Below, one piece after another: positions 35,304 to 48,200 of a stretch of DNA of 64,000 nucleotides. Position numbers and translations under genes: made by a program. Under the pieces are notes generated by a model. The model was not told where the DNA came from. It was given only the letters and a program-made list of their open reading frames with translations, and ran no database searches. This DNA is from Brassica napus. Lineage: Eukaryota; Streptophyta; Magnoliopsida; Brassicales; Brassicaceae. The stretch covers positions 50,477,218 to 50,541,217 of the forward strand of contig NC_063448.1 of NCBI RefSeq assembly GCF_020379485.1, read 5' to 3'. How positions within the stretch are numbered: position 1 is the stretch's first letter; every line of letters starts with the position of its first letter.

Positions 35304-37288
35304 AGAGCATCTCTAAAAAAAAATTCTATTTTGAAGTTTCTAAAACTCTATATTTGAAGTTTAAAGGTATTTTTCTCCAAAAACAAAACTTCAAACTCAA
35401 CTTCAAAACTATTTATATTTTATAATATGGTCTTTATATTTGTCATAACTAATCTTAATTCATAAAACTTTTATAAATAACTAGCACATATAAACATATT
35501 ACAACAATATTAATTAATAAATATTCTATTAAAATATAAAAAATTAAATAAAAATAACTTAATTAATATTAAACTTTAAACAAAATACCATATTATTCCA
35601 TAAAATGATTTTCGTAATGCATATATGATCTATTAGCGCATTTAGAAGTAAAAATGGCTCTCCTCATTTTTACTTTGTAAATTACGAGCTAAAATTTGTT
35701 GAAATCAGATGATATTGATATTTGTAAATACATTAAATCGGAACAAGAAAGTAAAAGAGAAACATAAAATATTGCTAAAAGACTAATTTCTTTTCGATGA
35801 TATTAATACTCGTGAATATATTCGATATGAACAAGAAATAATTGTAAGAAAAAGACATCAAAAAAAAACAACAACAACCATCTTCACTTTCACAAAAAAA
35901 AATTGGGCAATATTTAAAAATTTTGAAGGTTCCGGATCAAACTTACCTGATTATTAGTGTTGTTGTAATATTTAAATTTGTGTAATAGTTATGTCTTCAT
36001 GTAAATTTTTAAAATATTTTTGTTAAATTTCTTTTGTATATTTTTGTTGTCTAAATCTAGTTTAAATATTTTAAATCTTATTTTAAAGTTTTATTCAATT
36101 TTATGTAAAATTTAAAATCTATAAACAAAATTTAAAATATTTATGAGATATAATTTTTTTAAGGATTAAAATAATAAACGAGAAAATATTTATGAATCAT
36201 AAAGGTAATGTGTGATTGTAGGGACCAAAATGCAATTAAAAATATGAAACTTCAAATTTGAAGTTTTGAAGTTCCTTTTTGGAGAGCAAAAAACTTCATA
36301 TTTGAAGTTATAGAGTGTCTTTTGGAGATGCTCTTAAATTTGAAGTTCCATATTTTTATTTGTATTTTGGTCTCTACAATTACACATCACATTTATAATT
36401 CATAAATATTTTCCTGTTTATTATTTTAATCCTTATAAAAAGTATATCTCATAAATATTTTAATTTTTGTTAATAAAATTTAAGTTTGCACATAAAATTA
36501 AATAAAACTTTAAAAGAAGATTTAGAATATTTAAAACTATTTATATAAAAAAAAATATACAAAATAAACTTAACAAAAGAACTTTTAAAAAATTATATGA
36601 AGACATAAACTATTACACAAATTTAAATATTACAACAACACTAATAGTCAAGTAAGTTTGATCCGGAACCTTCATAATTTCCAAATATTGTCCAATTTTT
36701 TTTGTGTAATTGAAGATGGTTGTTGTTGTTGTTGATGATATGGTTTTTGTTGTTGTTGATGATGTCTTTTCGTATAATTCTTTCTTGTTCATATTGAATA
36801 TATTCACGAGTATTAATATCATCGATAAAAGTTAGTATTTTAGCAATATTTTATTTTATATTTTTTTGTTCTGATCTAATGTAGTTACAAGTATTAATAT
36901 CTCCTGATTTCAACAATTTTTATCTCTAATCTACAAATTAAAAATGAGGAGAGCTATTTTTACTTTGAAATGCACTAGTAGATCATATATGCATTACGAA
37001 AATCACTTTATGGAATAGTATGGTATTTTGCTTGAAATTTAATATTAATTAAGTTATTTTGTTTAAATTTTTTTATTTTAATATAGTATTTTATTAATTA
37101 ATATTGTTGTAATATATTTATATATGTGCTAGTTATTTACAAAAGTTTTATGAATTTAAATTAGTTATGACAAATATAAGGACCATATTATAAAATACAA
37201 ATAGTTTTGAAGCTAAGTTTGAAGTTTTGCTTTTGGAGAAGAACACCTTTAAACTTCAAATATAGAGTTCCTTTTTTGGAGATGCTCT
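35304..37288. mobile_element. Palindromic pair of about 1-kb MITE-like units
   Basis: The left unit starts AGAGCATCTCTAAAA (35304) and ends TTTTGGAGATGCTCT (about 36338), an inverted pair of ends. From about 36338 to 37288 the same unit follows in reverse orientation and ends GGAGATGCTCT. The arms agree over about 950 bp with scattered differences and share words such as CATATATGATCTA and ACTTCAAA. The loop at the centre is about 90 bp. There is no coding capacity. GAGCATCTCC-type ends are common on plant MITEs. The family assignment is not certain. Confidence 0.78.
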
Positions 37289-37859
37289 AATGTACACTGA
37301 TCTTCCGTATGAACTCTTTTACAGATATAACTTTTACCTTCATTCATAAAAAGTAAAAAAAAAATGGAGAATTTCAAATCACACAAGAGAATCAATTTCC
37401 AATATTTTCATAAGACCATTGTAAAGTAACAAAATTTGTAACCTTCTAAAAAATCACTAAGAAATAAGAATATTCATTTTTCTGTGGAGGGAAAGCCAAA
37501 AAAGGAATAAACCTTTACATGTTCCAACAAAACTTCCAAAACGTTTTAACTTGATTCAAGTTTATGGAAAAAAACCACATTAGAATCAAATCTACATCTT
37601 CTTCGTGTTCATGAGATCATCACTTTTTAGTTAAGACACACACCTTAGCTCACACCAGACTCTCTTCCACGAGATTTATAGAGCATCTAATCAAAAAAAT
37701 ACAACAGAGCAATATGAAAAAAGTCAATAAGACTGTTATTGTTAAATGCAAGCAGTTTTATCTGAGGAAAGAAACTCGTTTTCATTTTAAGTCTCTTTCC
37801 TCGCATAGAACTGCTTGCATTAAAATAACCTTGTTTGATATTAAAATGAACCAACCAAA
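37289..37859. other. Intergenic, downstream of CAX2
   Basis: This is the 3' flank of the minus-strand CAX2 gene. A near-inverted pair around 37747-37822 (AAGCAGTTTTATCTGAGG and CCTCGCATAGAACTGCTT) could form a stem in the 3' UTR. Nothing else is seen. Confidence 0.4.
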
Positions 37860-39766
37860 CTAACCTTCATGAGGATCTTCGTGTACAAAGAAACTGGCAG
37901 CTACTATCAAATAACAAAGAATGAGCATCAACCCTTTGAAGTAATTCGATGTCCCTTCCTGGAGAAAAAACGCTACTACTATAACTGTGATGAACAGCAT
38001 CGCTGTCTCAAAAAGCTGGAAGTTCAGGTCCATCTGTTCACCCATCATCCATCCAATCACCACACAGAACGGGACCTAACCATATACAACCAGCAACAGA
38101 GGTTATTGAACAAGCCTCTTGTTGGCCAAAGATGATATACTTCTCTTGCAATACATACCACAAACATGGAGATCTGTATAGAGGAACCAATAGCCACTCC
38201 CAAGGAAAGATCCTGTAGACGTCAAAACAAAGTTTAACCATGTCTCAAGACGAATAAAGAGTCTATAGATGTTACAACTCAAGGAACTACTCTGCCTACC
38301 AGTTTATCTTTCATGGCAAACATGATAGCGCCTGCATGCTCAGCTGCATTCCCAACAATAGGAAGCAATATGACACTGATAAAAGCTATTGGTATGTTCC
38401 AAGAGACCGAGGCACCCTGAGAAAAACAATTACATAACCTAGTGAATGTTAAGGCCAAGTTAACTAGGAAGACGCAATGTTGATTACCTCAATGGCATCA
38501 ACAAGATAGCCAGAGAGAAGGGAGACCCAAGCAGTCAATATCGAGAGCCAAATGATAGCTTCCCACTTGGAGATCTCAGGATCTTCATCTTCACCACAAG
38601 TTTCTTCGTTCTCATTTGTTTCCTAGTGTTCACAGCATATAGAGTTACACAAACCAATTGGTTTTATATACAAAGAATGGAAGAAACAACAAACCTCTTC
38701 AAGAGGGCTATAAGAATTGGACTGGCTCTTTAACTGGAAGAAGAGGTAAGCGGCATATGCTATAAGCATTATGCAGCTGCTGAACCTTGACAGGGCCATC
38801 TCTGATGATCCGGCGTGAACCTCGCTGTGAGTGTAGTGAAGAACAGCCGGGAAGAGTATCCCCATTACAGCCATCAAAAGCAATCCTGAGTTCACAACTG
38901 CAATTCCCTGGATGCAGGAGAACAGATGTCAGAAGAGAATACAATGAAGAAGTTGAATAAGGTTTATTACTTTGTCAAAGACTTGGTCTTTCTGGTAAAA
39001 CACTAGACCACCGCAGAAGAAAGCACAGCCTAGCACAAGCAACATGTTAGAAAGAATGGATCCTAGCAAAGTCAGCTGAACAACACGTATCATTCCATTT
39101 TTCAAAGCGAAGATCGATATGATCAGTTCCGTCACATTCCCGAATGTAGCATTTAGGAGTCCTCCAACTGTGAAAATTTGTATAGCAATGTCAAAAAAAA
39201 TATCATGAAAAAAGAAAAAGAATAGTCTGTTAAAGAAGAACCAAGTCATCATACCAGTAGGGCCAGTGTAAAAAGCTAGTTGCCTGTTTCAAATAAGCCA
39301 ATACTAATACATGTCACACAGCCAGAACAATGGTACGGTTAAGTTTGTGCTATAATAAGTACTTACTCTGTAGCATATCCTAGACGTTCAGCCAACGGTG
39401 TAATACCTATTAAGCTCAGCAAGAACACCCACCCCTGAGGCCAGGGAAACAATCATTTCTTGAGGTTCAACTCTTAGACATAAAACAAAACTACTAGTAC
39501 TAGTACAAAACTTATACCTTACTATCTATCATGTAGTGGACCAGTATTGCTAGAGGACCGAAAGGTAACAACATATTGAGTTTGTTAGAAAAAATCACGA
39601 TCTTAATGCTCCTGAGAACACTGTTCTTTGGCGATTTGGTTGCGTGTTCAGGGAAACTCAGAGAAAGTGATCCTTGCTCCATCAAAGAAGCTGCTTTAGC
39701 TTGCGTGGCATCTTCTTCTTCTTTTCTAAATAGACTCTTGTGCTCAAGTTCATTAACCGACCCCAT
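37860..39766 (-). CDS. CAX2: Vacuolar cation/proton exchanger CAX2
   Basis: Nine coding exons, listed 5' to 3' on the minus strand: 39766-39518, 39434-39367, 39283-39255, 39167-38971, 38907-38695, 38622-38488, 38416-38300, 38212-38159 and 38075-37860. They give 425 residues. CAX proteins exchange H+ for Ca2+ and other divalent metals across the vacuolar membrane. The two signature repeats are clear (GNVTELI with surrounding GGLLNATFG, and [10 protein letters not shown]), and eleven or so hydrophobic segments are separated by an acidic loop ([13 protein letters not shown]). The CAF triplet in [10 protein letters not shown] is the feature tied to Mn2+ transport in CAX2. The sequence is close to recalled CAX2 and less so to CAX5. 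The first ATG lies directly after an AG acceptor, so the protein starts about 15 residues later than recalled Arabidopsis CAX2, inside the N-terminal autoinhibitory region. Confidence 0.92.
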
Positions 39767-40520
39767 CTGTTACAGTAGAGCATCTTATCATTACCCTCCC
39801 ACATTAAACTCAGACAAGAGATAAGAATGATCTTGTGCTTCGATTAGAGCCGGCACTTTACAATGACTCATACCCTCTCGTGCTACCAAAACATGGACCA
39901 AGGCTAATGCAACCTGGGTACAGAGGATCTTCTTGTAAGAGATCTAATTTTCAATGACAGTTATAATATTCAAAGCCAATAAAGGCAGAGTCTTGTGGTT
40001 GTGGGTAACGGTTACTTCACATTAAGGGAAAGAATCATATAAAAGCAAACAAAAAGATTACTTCTCTAAAACCCTAATCTAAAGCCCTTACAGCAGAAAG
40101 AAAGAAACTCCATGAATCCGAAATAAAGAAAGATAAAAGGAGGGAAACTTTTACCTCGAAGTCAGACAAGGGTCAGTCAGAGAAGAAGAATCGAGCAAGT
40201 TGCAGAAACCAAATCAGAGCAACAACGACTTTGAAGTTTCTATCTTCTTCCTCTGATCTGCTAGAGACGAAGGAAAGGTCGAGTGTGATTTGAATTTGAT
40301 AGAATAATAATAAAAGTTCATGAACGTGATTCCGTGATATGGACGTCGGTGCAGAATCAAATCCTTTGGATCTCAGATGATGCTAGTAGAGGAGAACGAG
40401 CGAGGAAGTTTCGTTCTTATGTTCAAAGTTGAAACCTTTCAGCAGTTTGAAGAACACAAGTTTTTTTTACTGAAGAAGAAGACACATGTAACGGCGCCGT
40501 TTAGTGTTTTGTCCTATAAA
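39767..40520 (-). promoter_or_regulatory. CAX2 5' UTR intron, leader exon and promoter
   Basis: On the minus strand a likely leader exon ends with TTCGAG before GTAAAAG at about 40155. An intron of about 390 bp then leads to the GTAACAG acceptor directly before the ATG at 39766. Exact transcription start is not visible. No in-frame upstream extension matching the recalled first 15 residues of Arabidopsis CAX2 was found. Confidence 0.5.
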
Positions 40521-43500
40521 AAATAACCCGCGAATCTTACTTATATAGTACAGCATAATAAAAATGAAATTAATTCGTTTGGTTTTCGAATATTTTTTAC
40601 AAATCACTGAAATGACAGGTGCAAACGTTCAGTTTACTATTTATAATTTTATAGTACAATTTTTTTTTGAAAAAAAAAAATTACCTAGTGATAAAGACAT
40701 GGATTTCTTTTCTTTCTTTCAAATTCAATACATGGAATGATATCTTTTCTTTTCGAACTGGCTTCATTGGAATGATTAGTTTTTCTAAAGGTAAGAGAAA
40801 AAAAATCATCTACAATGAAAATATCTTTAAAGTATAAAATATTAAAGCTTGCTGATAGAGTTATAAATATATTGATTACAAAAACATGGCATGTATCCCA
40901 CTATCTATTATATATTGGACCACCAATAATGATTGTCGATAAATTGATAAATTTCCGAATTGAATCGAGACAAGGGCCTTTTCAAAAAAAAAAAAAAAAG
41001 AATCGAGACAAGGGATCAAGTTTCAACCCACTTGTTTATGCTGTAGTTTCAACCCACGCTTTATTTTTCTTACATATATATTCTCTCATACCCGAAAATA
41101 AGATTTTCTAAAATTTTAATGCTTATTAAGAATTCAATAAATATTTATAATTTAATTTTTTTAATTTTATTATACATTTTTTAATAACTTTTCACCTATA
41201 AAATTTAATCAATTCAAATATTTTTATTTAATATTTTTTAAAAATATAAAAAAGTATTTTAAACCTATAAAAAATCTATCTTTGTGGTACAAGTAAAAAA
41301 TCTAAAACATTTTATTTTTGGGAATGGACGAAGTATGCAGGATTATTCTGAGTTTTAATTTAATTGGTTTTCTTCTTTTCTTTGTCTCTTGTTTAATTTC
41401 ACCAAATACTCAAATGTTTTTTTCTTTTCTAAACAAAAAAATCATGCAAATGTTATAGCATTTCAATTTTCATAAACCGGGTCAACTGTCAGAGATCTGA
41501 CCTGAACTGAAACATTATCGGGCCATCTGTGACTTGACACAAGGCATCCCATTAGATAGATGTCGGCAGGTAATATGGACTCGATACGGGTGGGCTTACT
41601 CAGACTTAGCCTTTTTTTTTTTGTCAACTACTCAGATTTAGCCTAATCCCCCAACAATTCCAATTAGATTATGGGTTTCGACATAATCGTATGATTTATT
41701 TAAAATAATTCCGTTTAAAAATGCATCTTCTTTTAAGAAGTTGAGAAGCACTTTTGAGTTGAGAAGTACATTTGGTTTGTTCAGCTACGTCGTTGTTTAA
41801 ATACTTTATCCGATAACTTTAAAATTGTAAATAAGGCCAAACACATTATATATCTTAATTTCTGCTTCAAATCAATGACGGATATAATGACGACCAACTT
41901 GTGAAATAAAGAGAGCTGATGTACAGCCAACAAATTATCTACATACTAAAAGAAAATAAATTAATTTATTTTCTGAAAAATATCCTTTTAGCACTGTTTA
42001 TTTGTGGACCTATGGTCTGTTTCTGTGGTGGTTTATAATGCAAGTTGCTAAGGATGATTAGATATCAATCTAGTGTCCGTTATTAACACAAAATCGATGC
42101 TTTAGATATCAGATTTGCAAGAAAAGTTTAATACTATGTTGATGGTATTAACATACATATAATTTGTTAGTTTGCATATTAAAAAAGTATTAAGGAACAG
42201 GCAAAGAAGAATCAGCGTCTGTGGAACTTGGAGTGCACACAAAACATGACTCCCCCACGAAGTTCTAGGAGTCCCCACCTTAACTGCATAATTAAACAAA
42301 GCACCATTATAATCAATCTTAATTAATCATTTTACTACTTTTGTAGAAAAGTATAAACGTTAACTATTGCTAGTCACTCATCATAAAATAACTAACAAAG
42401 TTGAATTCCACCCCCATCCATTACATTTACTACTAAAATATGTTACCTATCTATGATTGCTTATTACCACTGTTAACCACAGTCTAGAAGCTTATGCTTA
42501 TTGCCAGTAATTCATGATAAAAGAAAACGTAAAATAACTAACAAAATGAAATTCCTACCGTCTAGGAGATAAAATAATTAATCTCTACCGATTAGTATCA
42601 ACGATATACTCTCTCCGTTCTGAAAGTAAGATTTTTTAAATTTTTTTCTTGTTCCACAAAGATAGATTTTCTATATTGTTAATGTACTTTTTTATACTTT
42701 TGAGAAATATTAATTGAGAATATTTGAATTGATAAAATTTCATTGGTGGAAAGTTATTGGAAAGTGTATAATAAAATAAAAAATAAATTAAATTATAAAT
42801 ATTTATTAAATTCTTAATAAGGGTACATACTCTAAAAAAAATATTAATTTCGGGGAACTGAGGGAGTATTAAACAGCCGTAACTACTACTTTCTGTTTGT
42901 TTTTTACCAAAAGGTTGGACTCATCCATCGTTCAAACTAAACACATACCAAGGAGTGTGTTAAGCACATAATCGTCTCGCGGGCTTTGTTGGGTTCTCTG
43001 TCTTCTAGAAGTCCTATCCATCTAGTTGGCCTAATCAAGACATCCTTTAAAATACACTCTTGTCTCTGTTTCTACACACTAGTTTGATCATAAAATAGAA
43101 TTATAACTTAGCAATAATTTTGTTGATAAAGACAAAAGCAAAAGCTTCTGGAAAGGCGTTGATATTTATTTGTCTATGCGTTTATTTTTCTTGGTTGTAA
43201 AGATACTTTATTGCTGCTCTGTTAATTCTCAGCCGTTGATTTGATGGGCACAATTTCTTCTAGAAGCACATTCTTCTTTTCGATCCCAAGTTATTCTGCA
43301 AGTAATTCGTTTTTTTTTTTTTGTAAAAGGGCATTGCAAGTAATTAGTTGAGGAAACAGTTAAACACTATTGCCCACATTTAAATTAATGGATAGAGCTG
43401 ACTGTTAAAAAAACCCATCCTTTAATTTAATGTCTGTTTAAATTCATAAAACATGTACTATCAAAAACTAATTATTCTCTAATTATGAATGATACAAATA

Positions 43501-44013
43501 ATAATTAAACATGCCTTAAAAAAAATTAAATATTGTTTTTATCAGTTTGACACGTCAATCTTAGCGAGCCGATCAAGTAAGCTGAGCCTAGCCAATAAAG
43601 AGATTCTAGAAGGCCAATCTTTTGAACTGGATGACACGTCAGCGTACCATAGATTTTTGAGAAAACTGGTGACTGCCGTCGCCCCCACGGGTTTTACCTT
43701 TCTTTTTTCCTTGAATTTCGCTCCTTTTAATTACTTTATTTTAAATAAAATTGAGCAGTAGGTTTTACTAATCAGCAAAGAAAGTTAATTTAGTATCTCT
43801 TATATTTTTTGGTTGACATTTCTCTAAAATTTTCAATAACAGCTAGAATGAACAAACCCGGATTCTAAAACCAAGTAGTATATTTTTCTAAAAATTAAAA
43901 TATTAAGAAAATAGCAACGAATATTCTTCTTCTTTTTTTTTTTTGGTTAGCAACGAATATTCTAAATTAACAAAATCACACAAAAACTTTTGGACTCTGA
44001 GCTCTCTCCTCTC
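40521..44013. other. AT-rich intergenic region between CAX2 and the DnaJ gene
   Basis: No coding sequence is supported. It holds a Stowaway-like MITE (42609-42866) and a degenerate half-element near 41260-41340 with similar words (AAAAAATCTATCTTTGTGG). The rest is AT-rich with poly(T) tracts. Confidence 0.5.
42609..42866. mobile_element. Stowaway-type MITE
   Basis: The left end CTCTCTCCGTTCTGAAA and right end GGGGAACTGAGGGAG are inverted repeats close to the Stowaway consensus CTCCCTCCGT. TA dinucleotides flank both ends. It is 258 bp, AT-rich and non-coding. Mobilisation would depend on a Tc1/mariner-type transposase encoded elsewhere. Confidence 0.82.
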
Positions 44014-44023
44014 TATAAATAAA
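44014..44023 (+). promoter_or_regulatory. TATA box of the DnaJ gene
   Basis: TATAAATAAA lies about 135 bp upstream of the ATG at 44158, after a CT-rich stretch. Spacing fits a leader of about 100 bases. Confidence 0.6.
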
Positions 44024-44157
44024 GGTAATATTCTCAATCCCTCTCTCCTTGTGATTCATATCTTCTTCCTCAACACGAACCTCTCTGCTTTGCTTCTTTT
44101 CAAAAAGATTCAATTTCTTTCGAATTTGCCCCTCTGGTTATAATCTAATTACTTAAA

Positions 44158-44643
44158 ATGTCTGGAATTCTAGTTTATTCCGCCGCTAGCTCCCTTCGAC
44201 TCTCGCCGGGAAATAGCTTTCTTGAGTCGAAGAAGACAGTCGGATCTCGCAACGGAAACGCACGGTTTCCCTCCGGAGCTACGTCGGTCAGGGCTTATAC
44301 GCAGCAGACATTCAACGCCGAGCCAGCTGTAACGGAATCCGTTCGCCGGCGAGCGTCGAGCCTCTACGAGCTGCTGAAAGTCAACGAAACGGCGTCGCTG
44401 ACGGAGATTAAGACGGCGTACCGGAGCTTAGCGAAGGTTTACCATCCCGATGCGTCGGAGTCTGACGGGCGAGATTTCATGGAGATCCACAAAGCTTACG
44501 CGACGCTGGCGGATCCGACAACGAGAGCTATCTACGATTCGACGCTGGTAACACGGCGGAGACGGGTTCACGCTGGAGCTATGGGTCGAGCGGGTCGGGT
44601 GTACACGACTACCCGGAGGTGGGAGACGGATCAGTGTTGGTGA
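44158..44643 (+). CDS. DJC66: Small plastid-type DnaJ (J-domain) protein
   Basis: A single exon encodes 161 residues. The J domain spans about residues 66-125 (SLYELLKVNETASLTEIKTAYR, then YHPDAS and FMEIHKAYATLADP). The invariant HPD tripeptide needed to stimulate Hsp70 ATPase is present. The N-terminal 60 residues are rich in Ser, Arg and Ala with few acids, as in chloroplast transit peptides, so import into plastids is expected. Small one-exon proteins of this kind (J11 family) are known plastid co-chaperones. The position between CAX2 and VARICOSE matches the recalled At3g13310, for which the name DJC66 is recalled. It converges with VARICOSE, 650 bp apart. Confidence 0.87.
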   Translation: MSGILVYSAASSLRLSPGNSFLESKKTVGSRNGNARFPSGATSVRAYTQQTFNAEPAVTESVRRRASSLYELLKVNETASLTEIKTAYRSLAKVYHPDASESDGRDFMEIHKAYATLADPTTRAIYDSTLVTRRRRVHAGAMGRAGRVYTTTRRWETDQCW

Positions 44644-45292
44644 TTTTTTTGCAGCAGCGAAAGGGCACTTTTTGACTTCATTTTCCCCTTTGATAATTTT
44701 TTTTTTTGTTTTCCTTTGTCATATCTTTGGAAAATTAAAGGGGAAGTAAGTTGTATGAGCCTTTTATTTTAACTCAAGAAGAGACGTGTATATTATTTTT
44801 TGCTTCATGCTGTGAATTTTGCTGTCAATTAATTACATCACAACCATAACTTTTAAAATTTAATTCAGGAAATAATTTAAGATATTTTTTATAAACTAAT
44901 AATAATCATATTTTATACTATAATTAATGAAATTTTGTAACACACACTTACACTGTAAAGAACAGAAAAAAAAAAAAGTTGTTAACACGCACTGTAAAGG
45001 ACAGGAACAGAAACAAATACGTGCCTGTGTTTTTGACTGAAAACCTCCAAAACATTGGTTTGGTTTTTACATAAAGATCAACTTGAGGAAACGTATATGA
45101 AACAACCAGATTATACACTTAAAAGAAAAATGACAAGGAAAATACAAAATTCAAACCAAAAATGAAAAGATCATCAAAAATCTGACAAAGGTAGAGAGAT
45201 ACACAGACACGAGTAGAGATTGTTGTGTTCCTATGTTTTCTTTTTATAATAAGCAACGAACAAGGCGAAAGAGAACAAAGCGAGAGAGGGAT
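44644..45292. other. Convergent 3' intergenic region
   Basis: 3' flanks of the DnaJ gene and of VARICOSE. It is AT-rich, with poly(T) near 44698-44708 and poly(A) near 44968-44979. No other gene is seen. Confidence 0.5.
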
Positions 45293-48200
45293 TCATTTGC
45301 AGGCCATAAGCATGGAGTTTATCACGTGCATTATAAGTCTTGTGGCAGAGACGTCGCTGCCTGGTGTGTTGCGGTGGTGGTGCAGAATCTGATACACTTG
45401 CTCAAAGATTGGGCGACCATGGACAGCAACCATCGGGTCTGATGGGTTAATTGCTGCAACCACATCGGTCATCCATGCAAGCTTACGGGATGAGTCCTTG
45501 CTGATGTCAAAGGCTAGCTGTTGCAGCAGTGACAGAAGAACGCCTTGGCTCAGAGGAAGCGGGTTCATCGCCAGTAGTCCACGCAGATCCACCTGAAATT
45601 GGCAAAAACCAATGTCATGAGATTAAAACTGAAGATAATGAGAAATTTTACAATTGCGCAAAATTAAATTTCACCTGTGAGCAGAGCCATGATACTATGG
45701 AGACATCGCTTCTATATAAAGCTGAAGTAAATGATTCTTCGTATTTGCGTTCCAATATCAACCTTGATAGTTCTGTTATTGGGTCTGCTTCAACCTGAAA
45801 GGAATAATATGTTGCGATTGTCAAAAAACTCAGACAAAGATATCAACTTGGGATTCTTCTAAGATCCATTAAATAATTCTCTCTTCAATCACTCTTTGGA
45901 CAACAGTGAACAAAACGATGCAAGGTCCTAGACCAATTCTATATGCTTACTTCTACCTAAAATTTCCTTTGGTAGCACTCTAGCTAAACCGAATCAACTA
46001 TGATTGCTGAGCAGTTACAATTAGCTACATGCCACCTAGGGTAATTACAATGCTCCTACAGTAGACTAACACAAGGCTTATATCACATTCATAGTTATGA
46101 TTAGTTCCAGAGATGTGACAAACCTTTTCAAGAAGAGCACCCAAAGGTCCACTACTTCGTTGAGAAACCAAGGTGTTTGATCCACTAGAATTTGCTCCAG
46201 CGGCGGCGAGAGCTAAGCGATTCCTTTGGCTCTCCGCTAATTCACGGCTCAATGCTTGAGCAACTGACGACGCAGAAGTAATGGTTTCCTGTAGATCATG
46301 TAACCAGTTCAGCAAGTGGAATAATCTGTTTCGATCTTGCAACCATAATGGGAAGAAGGATGATTTTCCATCATACCTTTAAAGTATGAGCAAGTTGGGA
46401 GTGTCCAGCGTCAAACCGTTGTTGGGCTGCGTTTGTGTGCTCGGCCATCCCTTTCTGGAAGGCTGCGTCTACTTGCTCAAACATGGTCTTGCATGACCTC
46501 TCAAAGGAAGGTATGAGCGAGGCCTCCAGACCCGACCTAAGAGCTTCCTGACAATTATAAATGGTAGAAATATAAGAGATCAGTTCAATTTTCGCCAAGC
46601 TATGATGCAGTTAAGACTTGCAGTCCGTCTACATAAGTGATTTTAAACATGCTGAATTCCAATTTACCTGGAGGGCTTGCCTGCCAGATGTCTGAAATTG
46701 GGTTTGAATTTGCTTAGTTATGGTTGCCTCAAGCTTTGAATTAACAGATTTATCAAGCTGATTGACTGATTTGTCACCAAGTCCTCTCTGTACAAAAGAA
46801 AGAAAAAAACACTTTTTTCAACAATACAATAATACAATTTGAAAAATCAACTCTACCAATTAGAAGTAAAATTTGAACCTGGAAGGACTCTGTGACTGAA
46901 GAAGATACAGTTTTTTCAATAGCTGGTGACAACGCACGAGCTATGGCTGGAATATTTGTAGCAATCTCCTTCTTTATCGTTTTCTCAAACAATGCATTTA
47001 ACTCTTTGCTCATGAAGTTTGTCACTGCATTCACAATTTGCTGTGAATTGTCACGCATTGCCTTTTCATTCTTAACGATCTCCTCTTGTAAGCGGGCCCA
47101 CAGAGCATCAGCATTTGACTTGCTGGATCTCTCAATCATTCTCCCTATAGCCACTTCTAGTCTTTTACCTTCTTTAGTGACAGGGCCATTGACAGCATTG
47201 GACAGTTGTCTCTGCATCTCCTTCTGTGAAACCATCATCTCCTTCTGTGAAACCATCATCTGCAAGAGAAATGCAACTTCCATAGAAATTACAATCCCGA
47301 TTGCTACAAAGGAACATGTTCTATGCCAAATCATAGTAACCGCAAGTTAAGCAATAGATTAATTATTAATGTCAAGATCAAAATGTCACCTGATTCATTG
47401 TTTCTTGCAAAGCTAAGATAGGTTGGCTTGAACTCTGAGTTTGCTCATTGTAGGTATCAGCCAAATTAGCAACATTTGAGGATGTAGATGACAATCCGGG
47501 ACCCTGTGAGCTTTTGGACTTCTGTTTCTTCCCTTTGTTTGTAGCGGCTGACTGTGGAAGCCCAATTGATGAAACCGACTCAGGAAGCTTTCCAGACACA
47601 TCTCTCGATTCAAGATTATCCCCAGCTTGTACAGACTGTTCATAAGCCTTAGATTCCTCTAACTCTGTACCAGGATAACAGTCTCTTGCCATCTCAGTGC
47701 TCAGGTTCGTAGTCTGTGAGTAAAAGATTTTTTCTGTATTTACTGAAGTGCGATGCTCAGTTTCATCACTGTAATTGATTTCACCATTCTGCGTCGAACT
47801 TGATTCCCCTACTTCTTTTACCTCAACTTCTGTGTCTCTTGAATCAATATTGACGTCCTGGATATTTGCATCTCTATCCCTTTTGTCTTCAGTGGTAATG
47901 GAAGCTTCAGCAGACGAAACGCGCATCAAAAACTCTGAAGGAGTTACAAGATGCGTGGGGTGCTTGAAGAAAGCTTGTGGGGTTCGCATCCCAGACACAT
48001 CATCAGCAGGCGTAACATCCTTGTCCTTGCTTCTTGAGCTTTCCTCCAAATTTCTTTCTTTAACAGGATCTGCTTGCCTATCAACAGAATATACAGAAGG
48101 TCCTTGACCACCGAGTTCATGATGTGGTAGCATTGGCTCAATAACATCCACTGGAGTCTGATGGCCACAAAGTGTACTTGATAGTCTGGGACTTAGAGGA

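Noticed and set aside
42102..42299. Minus-strand open frame of 65 codons
   Set aside because: Short, AT-rich, no domain, no splice partners and no conserved neighbour.
46892..47350. Plus-strand open frame of 152 codons
   Set aside because: It is the opposite strand of VARICOSE exon 7 and flanking intron. The minus-strand exon is spliced in frame with the rest of the gene.
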